Assembly (NCBI RefSeq): GCF_005405185.1
Contig: NZ_BJDO01000001.1
Location: 60,139 to 124,138 of the forward strand
Length of the DNA stretch: 64,000 nucleotides
Source: Secundilactobacillus hailunensis
GTDB taxonomy: Bacteria > Bacillota > Bacilli > Lactobacillales > Lactobacillaceae
Direction of reading: 5' to 3'
Below are positions 56,921 through 64,000 of the stretch, one piece after another; the stretch's first letter is position 1; each line of letters begins with the position of its first letter. Made by a program: the position numbers and the translations under genes. A model generated the notes under the pieces. That model was not told the origin of the DNA. It saw only the letters and a list, made by a program, of their open reading frames with translations, and ran no database searches.

Positions 56921-58297
56921 CTACGACACCTCCTGAACATTGTGTTCCATAAATATTGGCATGAATCGCTTCGTCACGTAGGCCGTGGTGGCAGTTCCTT
57001 GCTGCACAATGGAATCGGCTAGTAAGGCCTGCAAGAAGTTTTGGTTAGTTGCAATCCCCACTAGTTCAAATTCAGCCAGCGCTTCACTGAGCTTCTTCAG
57101 TGCTTCTTGATAAGTGGGTGCATGCGCAATAATTTTGACGATCATTGAATCATAGAATGGTGAAATCATATCACCAGCCTGAATCCCGTTATCAACTCGG
57201 ATGCCTGGTCCACCAGGTAGTTTAAGCTGCTTAATGACCCCAGCTTGCGGCATAAAGTTCAGCGCAGGATCTTCCGCGTTGACCCGGGCTTCAACCGCAA
57301 AGCCCTGAACTTTTAGATCTGCCTGGCCAAATGACAGCGGTGCGCCTGCTGCTACCCGCACCTGTTCCTTCACGAGATCAATGCCGGTTACCGCTTCAGT
57401 AATTGGGTGTTCCACCTGAATACGGGTGTTCATTTCCATAAAGTAAAACTGATGCCTGGCATCCATCAAAAATTCAATCGTCCCCGTATTCAAATAGTTA
57501 ATGGTTTTCGTTGCCCGAATCGCAATTTGCTGCAGTTGCTGTCTTTCCTGTGCCGTCATCTCCGGACAAGGGCTCAATTCCAAGACTTTCTGCTGCCGGC
57601 GCTGCAAGGAACAGTCCCGCTCTGGAAAAGCCGTCACGTGTCCAAATTGATCAGCGAACACTTGAACCTCAATGTGTTTTGCCGGTGAGATGATCTTTTC
57701 TAAGTACATCCGCTGGTCACCGAAGGACAACTGGGCTTCTTTAGTGGCGGACTGATAAGCAGCCCGCATTTCATGTTCGTTTTCAACTTGTCGAATGCCC
57801 TTACCGCCACCACCAGAGGCAGCTTTCAGCATGACGGGATAGCCAACTTCACTGGCCACCCTGACCGCATCAGACTCATCCTTTAAAAAGCCGGTGCTGC
57901 CAGGAATCACCGGTACCTTCCCAGCCTGCATTTGAATCCGGGCGTTAGCTTTATTACCCATTAACGAAATGGTTTTAGGTTTTGGCCCAATAAAGGTGAT
58001 TTGACAGGACTCACAAAGTTCCGCAAATTCCGCGTTTTCAGACAAAAAGCCATATCCCGGATGAATCGCTTCAGCACCTGTTAAAACCGCCGCACTGACA
58101 ATATTTTGCATATTCAAGTATGAATCAGCCGGCTGCGGGCCACCCACACAGATGGCTTCATCGGCTAATTTAACGTACTGCGCATCCGCATCTGCCGTGG
58201 AATAGATCGCCACTGACTGAATATTTAACTCCCGCAGTGCCCGAATGATGCGTACCGCAATCTCGCCACGGTTAGCAATCAAAACCTTTTTAAACAT
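56921..58297 (-). CDS. accC: Biotin carboxylase subunit of acetyl-CoA carboxylase
   Basis: 458 residues from the ATG at 58297. VLIANRGEIAVRIIRAL at the start, ATP-grasp loop SGGGGKGIRQV near residue 165, ERDCSLQRR and EMNTRIQVEHP. It carboxylates the biotin on AccB. Confidence 0.97.
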   Translation of the reverse strand: MFKKVLIANRGEIAVRIIRALRELNIQSVAIYSTADADAQYVKLADEAICVGGPQPADSYLNMQNIVSAAVLTGAEAIHPGYGFLSENAEFAELCESCQITFIGPKPKTISLMGNKANARIQMQAGKVPVIPGSTGFLKDESDAVRVASEVGYPVMLKAASGGGGKGIRQVENEHEMRAAYQSATKEAQLSFGDQRMYLEKIISPAKHIEVQVFADQFGHVTAFPERDCSLQRRQQKVLELSPCPEMTAQERQQLQQIAIRATKTINYLNTGTIEFLMDARHQFYFMEMNTRIQVEHPITEAVTGIDLVKEQVRVAAGAPLSFGQADLKVQGFAVEARVNAEDPALNFMPQAGVIKQLKLPGGPGIRVDNGIQAGDMISPFYDSMIVKIIAHAPTYQEALKKLSEALAEFELVGIATNQNFLQALLADSIVQQGTATTAYVTKRFMPIFMEHNVQEVS

Positions 58298-58306
58298 CTT
58301 ATTCAC

Positions 58307-58756
58307 CTACCCAATCATAAAGGTGAGCTCTCCTGAACAAACTTTTTTATCCTCAACGTAGGCTTCACCGTGTCCTAATCCCGCGTGACCGCGAATCTTT
58401 TCCAGGGTCACAACGAGTTTCAACGTATCCCCCGGTTTGACCATCTGCCGAAACTTGACTTTATTCATCCCGCCAAAATACGCGGTCTTGCCCTTAAATT
58501 CTGGCATCGTTAATAACGCAATCGCACCCGCCTGGGCCATTGCTTCAACAATTAAAACACCAGGCATCACGGGATTACCCGGAAAGTGTCCCTGGAAAAA
58601 GGCTTCGTTTACCGACACGTTTTTTCTGGCGATCATTTTTTCTCCCGGAACGTAATCCAACACCCGGTCAACCAAGAGCATCGGGTATCTGTGCGGTAAA
58701 ATCTTCTGGATCTCAACCACGTCTAATTCATGTGTTGCTGCTGTTTCTTCTCCCAA
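58307..58756 (-). CDS. fabZ: 3-hydroxyacyl-ACP dehydratase FabZ
   Basis: 149 residues. Catalytic His in LPHRYPMLLVDRV and Glu in IVEAMAQAGAIA, with GHFPGNPVMPGV between. It dehydrates 3-hydroxyacyl-ACP. The start is a TTG with GAGGTG upstream. Confidence 0.96.
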   Translation of the reverse strand: MGEETAATHELDVVEIQKILPHRYPMLLVDRVLDYVPGEKMIARKNVSVNEAFFQGHFPGNPVMPGVLIVEAMAQAGAIALLTMPEFKGKTAYFGGMNKVKFRQMVKPGDTLKLVVTLEKIRGHAGLGHGEAYVEDKKVCSGELTFMIG

Positions 58757-58767
58757 ATTTCATCACC

Positions 58768-59235
58768 TCATTGCGTTACTTCAAACAGCGGCTGATCAAA
58801 CTCAACCACTTCTTCATTGTCTACTAAAATCTTCGAAATCGTGCCGGTCACCTTACTCTTGATCTCCGTCATCATCTTCATGGCTTCGATCACGCACACC
58901 ACTTCACCGGCGTTAACGTGGTCACCCACTTTTTTATAGGCGGGCTTATCAGGCGTTGGCTGCAGGTAGATCACCCCAACCAGCGGCGCTTTGATCGTCG
59001 CTGGTTTTTGCGCTGGCTGTGAGGTCTTCAACTTAGCTGGCTGATCGGACTTAACTTCTTTTATGCCCTTAACTACTTCAGCTGATATTGGTTTTTGATT
59101 GGCTGTCACGACCGGCTGATGACTGGTTTTATTTTTGTTTAAGTAAAGGTGCATCCCTTGATAATCCAGCTCAATTTCACGAATATTACTATCACTAATC
59201 TGTTGAATAATCGTTTGTAGCTCGTCAAATGTCAT
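58768..59235 (-). CDS. accB: Biotin carboxyl carrier protein
   Basis: 155 residues. The C-terminal biotinyl domain has VIEAMKMMTEIKS with Lys in MKM as biotin site; the middle is a flexible Lys/Pro/Thr-rich linker. The start overlaps the fabF stop (TAATG), showing coupling. Confidence 0.96.
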   Translation of the reverse strand: MTFDELQTIIQQISDSNIREIELDYQGMHLYLNKNKTSHQPVVTANQKPISAEVVKGIKEVKSDQPAKLKTSQPAQKPATIKAPLVGVIYLQPTPDKPAYKKVGDHVNAGEVVCVIEAMKMMTEIKSKVTGTISKILVDNEEVVEFDQPLFEVTQ

Positions 59236-60467
59236 TATTCCGCCCACTTTCTAAATGCGAGAACGGCATTATGACCCCCAAAGCCAAATGAATTACTAAT
59301 GGCATATTCAGTTTGACGGTCACGGTTATCAGCATTCACCAAGTTCACCTGACAAGCTGGATCTTGTTGAACTACACCGACGTTTTCCGGTAATTGGCCG
59401 GATTGCAGTGCGTCGACTGTCGCTACGGCTTCAATGGCCCCAGCCGCGCCCAACAGATGACCCGTCATGGATTTCGTACTGGAGACCAGGACATCGCTAT
59501 CACTGCCAAAGACGCTGTTGATGGCCTTTGATTCAGCGCTATCGTTCCCCATGGTCGCGGTACCGTGCGCGTTAATATAACCAACATCTGTCGACTTAAC
59601 TCCCGCTTCATCGATAGCCAATTGCATCGCACGGGCAGCCTGAGTTCCTGCTGGATCCGGTGACGTGATGTGATAGGCATCAGCAGTTGCCCCATAACCA
59701 ACGATTTCTCCCAAGATTTGCGCACCACGAGCTTGCGCGTGAGTCAACGATTCCAGCACTAAAGTCCCGGCACCTTCACCCATCACGAAACCTAGCCGAT
59801 CTGCATCAAACGGCAGTGAAGCCCGCTTAGGATCAGTTGCTTTAGACAGGGTCGATAACGCTGCAAATCCGGCGATCCCAATTTCGTTAACTGAGGCTTC
59901 TGCGCCCCCCGTCAGCATCACCTGAGCACGGCCTTCCTTAATTTGCCGAAAAGCTTCGCCAATGGCGTTCGTTCCAGAAGCACAGGCCGTTACGATGGTC
60001 GTACAGATATTTTTAGCATGGTAGCGAATGGCCATGTTGCCAGAAGCCATGTTGGAAATGGCCGTTGGTACAAACATCGGCGAGACCCGCTGTGGTCCCT
60101 TATTAGCCATTTTTATCACTTGCTCTTGAATGGTGGTCAAGCCGCCAATCCCTGACCCGTAAATGACTCCCATAGTCTCAGGTTCAGTATTCGCTTCATC
60201 GATTCCGGCTTGTTCAACCGCCTCTGCTGTCGCATACATTGCGTATTGACTAAAGGCATCCATTCGTCGCAAGTCCCGTTTACCGAGTCGTTTTAACGGC
60301 TCAAAATCGTGTAATTCACCAGCTAAAGTAATGCCGGTTTCACTGGCATCAAAATGGGTGATGGGTTGAAAGCCAACTTTTGAGGCGCGTAAACCCGCTT
60401 CAAACTCCGGTACGCTATTGCCAATCGGTGTTAAGGCACCCATTCCCGTAATTACCACTCTAGTCAT
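59235..60467 (-). CDS. fabF: 3-oxoacyl-ACP synthase II
   Basis: 410 residues. Nucleophile in TACASGTNAIGEA (near 164), His in NAHGTATM (near 303) and KSMTGHLLGAAGAIEA (near 340). It elongates acyl-ACP with malonyl-ACP. Confidence 0.97.
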   Translation of the reverse strand: MTRVVITGMGALTPIGNSVPEFEAGLRASKVGFQPITHFDASETGITLAGELHDFEPLKRLGKRDLRRMDAFSQYAMYATAEAVEQAGIDEANTEPETMGVIYGSGIGGLTTIQEQVIKMANKGPQRVSPMFVPTAISNMASGNMAIRYHAKNICTTIVTACASGTNAIGEAFRQIKEGRAQVMLTGGAEASVNEIGIAGFAALSTLSKATDPKRASLPFDADRLGFVMGEGAGTLVLESLTHAQARGAQILGEIVGYGATADAYHITSPDPAGTQAARAMQLAIDEAGVKSTDVGYINAHGTATMGNDSAESKAINSVFGSDSDVLVSSTKSMTGHLLGAAGAIEAVATVDALQSGQLPENVGVVQQDPACQVNLVNADNRDRQTEYAISNSFGFGGHNAVLAFRKWAE

Positions 60468-60478
60468 ACTTTTCCTCC

Positions 60479-61213
60479 TTACTGCATGGTCAAACCGCCA
60501 TCAACGGTGATGGTCTGACCCGTAATATAGTCGTTTTCGGCTAAAAATACCGCTGTCTGGGCGACCTCGGCCGTCGATCCCAACCGTTTAAGTGGGATCT
60601 GCTGCAAAATGCCAGCCTTGACTTTATCCGCCAGCTGAGCCGTCATGGCCGTGTCGATCATCCCAGGCGCAATCGCATTGCACCGGATACCGCGCATAGC
60701 AGCTTCTTTGGCTACTGATTTAGTCAGGCCAATAATGCCAGCTTTACTGGCCGCGTAATTCGCCTGACCGATGTTACCGGTAAGCCCGACCACACTGGTC
60801 ATGTTGATAAAAGCGCCGCTGCGAGCTTTGTACATTGGCCGTAAACAGGCCTTGATCACGTTAAACGTCCCGGTCAGATTCGTATTGACCACCTGACTAA
60901 AGTCCGTTTCACTCATCCGGTTCAGTAGTCTGTCATTCACGATACCGGCATTATTCACCACAACGTCTAGATGCCCCGCCTTTTCGTAAACAGCGTCAAT
61001 CATTGCTTGAACCGCATCAGGGTCAGTAATATCTGCCGAGAGATCCCAGCAGGACACATTTTCAGCCTGAATCGAATCGATCACCGTCTGTGGGGCAGCG
61101 TGGCGGCCGTTGACCACTACGTTAGCGCCCTGTTTGGCAAACGCCTGCGCAATGGCCAGTCCAATGCCCTGCGTACTGCCCGTAACTAAAACCGTTTTAT
61201 CCGTTAATCTCAA
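60479..61213 (-). CDS. fabG: 3-oxoacyl-ACP reductase
   Basis: 244 residues, a short-chain dehydrogenase with TGSTQGIGLAIA (NADPH), NNAG, and catalytic Ser, Tyr and Lys (NMTSVVGL and YAASKAG). The start is a TTG. Confidence 0.96.
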   Translation of the reverse strand: MRLTDKTVLVTGSTQGIGLAIAQAFAKQGANVVVNGRHAAPQTVIDSIQAENVSCWDLSADITDPDAVQAMIDAVYEKAGHLDVVVNNAGIVNDRLLNRMSETDFSQVVNTNLTGTFNVIKACLRPMYKARSGAFINMTSVVGLTGNIGQANYAASKAGIIGLTKSVAKEAAMRGIRCNAIAPGMIDTAMTAQLADKVKAGILQQIPLKRLGSTAEVAQTAVFLAENDYITGQTITVDGGLTMQ

Positions 61214-61218
61214 CTTAA

Positions 61219-62151
61219 TTATTCACTCCTTAATGCCGTTAGCGTTTTATCAAGGGAAGCCAGATCATCAATGTGATAATAATCAATCCCCTTAACCGTT
61301 TTGCGAGCAAAACCCATCAGCGTTTTACCAGGACCCAGCTCGATGACTGCATCAACCTTACCTTTCAGCTGTTGAATCGCATCCGTAAACCGGGTGGTAG
61401 AAACCAGTTGTTGTGTGAGCGTCGCTGTCAGTTCATTAGGATCAAACGGTGCCCCAGTGGTCGTACTGATCACCGGAAATGCTCCTTGCGACCAGGTGAC
61501 CTTAGCTAAAGCGGCCTGCAGGCTTTCCTGGGCCGGCTGCATCAGTGGCGTATGAAAGGCCCCACTGACGTTTAGTGGCACCATTCGTCTTACCCCTTGT
61601 GATTGAAGGTCAGCAATCGCTGCGTCCACAGCAGCAGTCTCACCGCCGATCACGACTTGTTTGGGCGTATTGATATTCGCAATCGTCACGATTCCTTTTT
61701 CAGCGGCAACATCACAAGCCGCCTGAATCACTGACACCGGCGTGTTCATGATAGCCACCATTTTGCTGGGTTTAGCATCACTAGCCTGCTGCATCAATTC
61801 ACCACGTAATTTAACTAGTCGCAAGGCATCATCAATGTCAACCAAGCCACTAGCAGCTAACGCACTATACTCACCTAAACTTAGCCCGATGCCCGCCACA
61901 ACGGTTGGTAACTGTGGCTGAACCGTTTTATAAAGCGCCCAGCTCATCGCCACAATGGCCGCTTGAGCATACCGGGTTTCAGACAATTGTTCAGCACGAT
62001 CAGCATCAAAGTAAAGTTTGGGCAGATCCAGTTTCAGTGTTTGGCTAGCCTGGTCAATGGCCACCTTGTAAGTCTGATTTTGCTGATATAAATCCATACC
62101 CATACCGGTCTTTTGTGACCCTTGGCCGCTAAATAGTAACCCAATTTTCAA
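61219..62151 (-). CDS. fabD: Malonyl-CoA-ACP transacylase
   Basis: 310 residues taking the TTG at 62151 as start (KIGLLFSGQGSQKTGMG); in-frame GTGs at 62163 and 62160 would overlap the fabK end. Active-site Ser in GLSLGEYSALA, plus an SGAFHTPLM segment with the catalytic His. It loads malonyl onto ACP. Confidence 0.94.
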   Translation of the reverse strand: MKIGLLFSGQGSQKTGMGMDLYQQNQTYKVAIDQASQTLKLDLPKLYFDADRAEQLSETRYAQAAIVAMSWALYKTVQPQLPTVVAGIGLSLGEYSALAASGLVDIDDALRLVKLRGELMQQASDAKPSKMVAIMNTPVSVIQAACDVAAEKGIVTIANINTPKQVVIGGETAAVDAAIADLQSQGVRRMVPLNVSGAFHTPLMQPAQESLQAALAKVTWSQGAFPVISTTTGAPFDPNELTATLTQQLVSTTRFTDAIQQLKGKVDAVIELGPGKTLMGFARKTVKGIDYYHIDDLASLDKTLTALRSE

Positions 62152-62152
62152 G

Positions 62153-63106
62153 TTAGACACCACCCATCAATTGTGCTGCTTGGCGATAAACGTCAGCTAA
62201 AATCTCTGCTGCTGGCTGGGCTTGTCTGACCATGCCGGCCACCTGACCCGCCATGTACGCTCCATTCTCGCGGTCACCAGTTAACACGGCGTTGCGTAAA
62301 GCACCGTTACCGATTTCCTCAACTTCGCTAAAGTCCGGGTCAGCCTTGGCTGCTTCCGTCCTCTCAAGCCTAACAAACCGTTTGGCCATGGGATTTTTTA
62401 ACACCCGGGCTGGGTGCCCAGCAAACTCACCCGTGATCATGGTATCGATGTCCTTAGCTTTGAGCACCGCTTTTTTATAGGTCGGATGGACTTTGGATTC
62501 AGTGGCCACTAAAAACCGCGTGCCCATTTGAACCCCGATAGCCCCCAGCATAAACGCGGCTGCCAGGCCACGGCCATCACCAATGCCGCCAGCAGCAATC
62601 ACTGGAATGTTAATGGCATCAACTACTTGTGGTACTAACGCCATGGTGGTGAGCTTGCCAATATGCCCCCCCGACTCCATGCCTTCAGCAACCACTGCAT
62701 CAGCCCCCACTCGAGCCATCCGTTTCGCTAAAGCAACTGAACCGACAACGGGAATCACTTTAATGCTGGCTGCTTTGAATTCGGGCAGGTACTTGGACGG
62801 ATCACCGGCACCCGTTGTCACCACTGTAATACTGTCATGGGCCTTTAAAATAACTTTTACGACATCTTCTACGTGCGGTGATAACAGCATAACGTTCACA
62901 CCAAACGGCCGATCAGTTAATGACTTGGCACGTTTAATTTCTCCTTCGACCACTTCACCGGAGGCATGGCCGGCACCAATGATGCCTAATCCACCAGCGT
63001 TTGATACCGCTGCTGCCAACCGACCATCTGCGACCCATGCCATACCGCCCTGAAAAATGGGATATTTTAATCCTAATGACTGCATAAATGGATCTAAAGA
63101 TCTCAA
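62153..63106 (-). CDS. fabK: FMN-dependent enoyl-ACP reductase II
   Basis: 317 residues. PIFQGGMAWVADGRLAAAVS and GGLGIIGAG, then AEGMESGGHIGKLTTMALV and AAGGIGDGRGLAAAF, are FabK/nitronate-monooxygenase barrel motifs. The FAS-II context makes FabK the call. It reduces enoyl-ACP and is the only enoyl reductase in this cluster. It starts with TTG directly after the acpP stop, with AGGAG nine bases upstream inside acpP. Confidence 0.93.
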   Translation of the reverse strand: MRSLDPFMQSLGLKYPIFQGGMAWVADGRLAAAVSNAGGLGIIGAGHASGEVVEGEIKRAKSLTDRPFGVNVMLLSPHVEDVVKVILKAHDSITVVTTGAGDPSKYLPEFKAASIKVIPVVGSVALAKRMARVGADAVVAEGMESGGHIGKLTTMALVPQVVDAINIPVIAAGGIGDGRGLAAAFMLGAIGVQMGTRFLVATESKVHPTYKKAVLKAKDIDTMITGEFAGHPARVLKNPMAKRFVRLERTEAAKADPDFSEVEEIGNGALRNAVLTGDRENGAYMAGQVAGMVRQAQPAAEILADVYRQAAQLMGGV

Positions 63107-63355
63107 CTATTCTTTCTCCTGAGCTAATTGCTTTTCAACGAAGGTCACCAGATCAGAGACGGTTTCGATACCTTCTTCAGTTTCGATCTTGATATCAAAC
63201 TCGTCTTCAATTTCGTTAATGACTTCAAAAATATCTAAACTATCAGCATCTAAGTCCTGCTTGATGTTGGTAGTCAACGTGACCTTTTCCTTATCTTCAC
63301 CCGTTTGATCCACAATAATTGCCTGTACTTTAGAAAAAATTTCGTCGTTAGTCAT
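63107..63355 (-). CDS. Acyl carrier protein (fab operon copy)
   Basis: 82 residues from the ATG at 63355 (AAGGAG upstream). The phosphopantetheine site is [11 protein letters not shown]. Differs from the plsX-linked ACP (DADSIDFVEFI). Second gene of the visible fab operon. Confidence 0.95.
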   Translation of the reverse strand: MTNDEIFSKVQAIIVDQTGEDKEKVTLTTNIKQDLDADSLDIFEVINEIEDEFDIKIETEEGIETVSDLVTFVEKQLAQEKE

Positions 63356-63384
63356 GATATTAAACTCCTTCATTGTCATTTATT

Positions 63385-64000
63385 TTAGTATTTGATTACT
63401 TGCGTGCCGACGGTCAACCCGCCGCCAAAACCACTTAGCACAATCGTTTGACCGCGCTTGATCACCCCAGCTTGAATCGCCTCAGCTAGTAAAATGGGCA
63501 CGCTGGCTGCCGAAGTATTGCCAAAGTCAGCCACGTTTGTTAAAAATTTATCCTTGGGTTGGTCCAGCCGCTTAGCGATTTGGTCAATGATGCGTTGATT
63601 CGCTTGATGCAAGATAAAATAGTCAATGCCATGAACTAATGGGCCAGCTTTTTGGAGCGCCCGTTGAATCGATGCCGGGACCTCGTGAGTAGCAAATTTA
63701 TAAACCGCCCGGCCATCCATTTCAAAATATTTCTGATGGGCAGCCGTCGTATCCGTTGCAAAAACCGAATTCACTGGCTGATAACCAGCCGTCAGCCGGT
63801 CACTAAGCTCCCCAAAGGTCTGCAGATCAGTTGCCAGAAAAGCCGATGTCTGTGACGGCTCATTTTTCAGCAAAACCCCTGCGGCACCGTCGCCGAACAA
63901 AACCGCCGTTGAGCGTTCGTGCCAGTCGACCAGTTTGGATAATACTTCACCACCGATCAGCATACCGCGGTTACCGGAAACTTGCAGCAGTCCCTCGGCA
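63385..64000 (-). CDS. fabH: 3-oxoacyl-ACP synthase III, C-terminal part (N-terminus outside window)
   Basis: Open to the window edge in frame, so the gene is partial. Visible: STAVLFGDGAAGVLL, catalytic His in FILHQANQRIIDQIA and Asn in FGNTSAASVPILLAEA, then the Gly-rich end SGFGGGLT. FabH starts chains from acetyl-CoA and malonyl-ACP; its active-site Cys lies outside the window. A fabT or fapR regulator gene may be upstream, not seen. Confidence 0.95.
   Translation of the reverse strand, partial: AEGLLQVSGNRGMLIGGEVLSKLVDWHERSTAVLFGDGAAGVLLKNEPSQTSAFLATDLQTFGELSDRLTAGYQPVNSVFATDTTAAHQKYFEMDGRAVYKFATHEVPASIQRALQKAGPLVHGIDYFILHQANQRIIDQIAKRLDQPKDKFLTNVADFGNTSAASVPILLAEAIQAGVIKRGQTIVLSGFGGGLTVGTQVIKY

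Overview
The window is a chromosomal segment from a low-to-moderate GC Gram-positive bacterium of the Lactobacillaceae. The evidence is the gene order of three classic Firmicutes housekeeping clusters, a KxYKxGKxW-type signal peptide on a giant surface protein, a C69-family dipeptidase (PepDA type), an L27 protein with a Prp-cleaved leader, and a FabK-type fatty acid synthesis cluster. The species cannot be fixed from the sequence alone. Almost all genes lie on the minus strand. The plus-strand exceptions are tetR, pepDA, a broken repressor with a pair of secreted-protein ORFs, rpmB and one small orphan gene.

Layout. (1) 1-4455: the N-terminal 1485 codons of a large exported repeat protein, divergent from a TetR-family regulator (4866-5468) with a palindrome in the shared upstream region. 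(2) 5630-10413: glycerol kinase, a 4-oxalocrotonate tautomerase-like protein, a YitT-family membrane protein, dipeptidase PepDA and a small membrane protein. (3) 10553-31675: rplS, trmD, rimM, khpA, rpsP; then an unusual MoxR ATPase / VWA protein / 95-aa protein operon; then ffh, ylxM, ftsY, smc, rnc, acpP, plsX, recG; then a 2.4-kb AT-rich accessory patch; then fakA and an Asp23-family gene. This is the usual Firmicutes translation/secretion/lipid block, interrupted at two places. (4) 31884-44194: rpmB, then thiN, rpe, rsgA, prkC, stp, rsmB, fmt, priA, coaBC, rpoZ, gmk. (5) 44359-54094: a small orphan gene, then recN, argR, tlyA, ispA, xseB, xseA, folD, nusB, yqhY, efp, pepP. (6) 54160-55133: rpmA, prp, rplU with its own promoter and leader. 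(7) 55302-64000: a complete FAS-II operon fabH(partial)-acpP-fabK-fabD-fabG-fabF-accB-fabZ-accC-accD-accA.

How the genes work together. The fab/acc cluster makes acyl-ACP. PlsX (with the second ACP beside it) and FakA connect acyl-ACP, acyl-phosphate and exogenous fatty acid to phospholipid synthesis. FtsY, Ffh and the YlxM regulator form the co-translational targeting system. Rpe, ThiN, RsgA, the PASTA kinase and its PP2C phosphatase follow the rsmB-fmt-priA block in a tightly packed run. Prp matures L27 from within the same operon.

The regions least explained by standard annotation are the SD-heptad surface protein, the MoxR-VWA operon with a degenerate metallopeptidase motif, the decayed repressor/secreted-protein patch between recG and fakA, and several palindromes in promoter regions. 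No tRNA, rRNA, insertion sequence or CRISPR array was seen.
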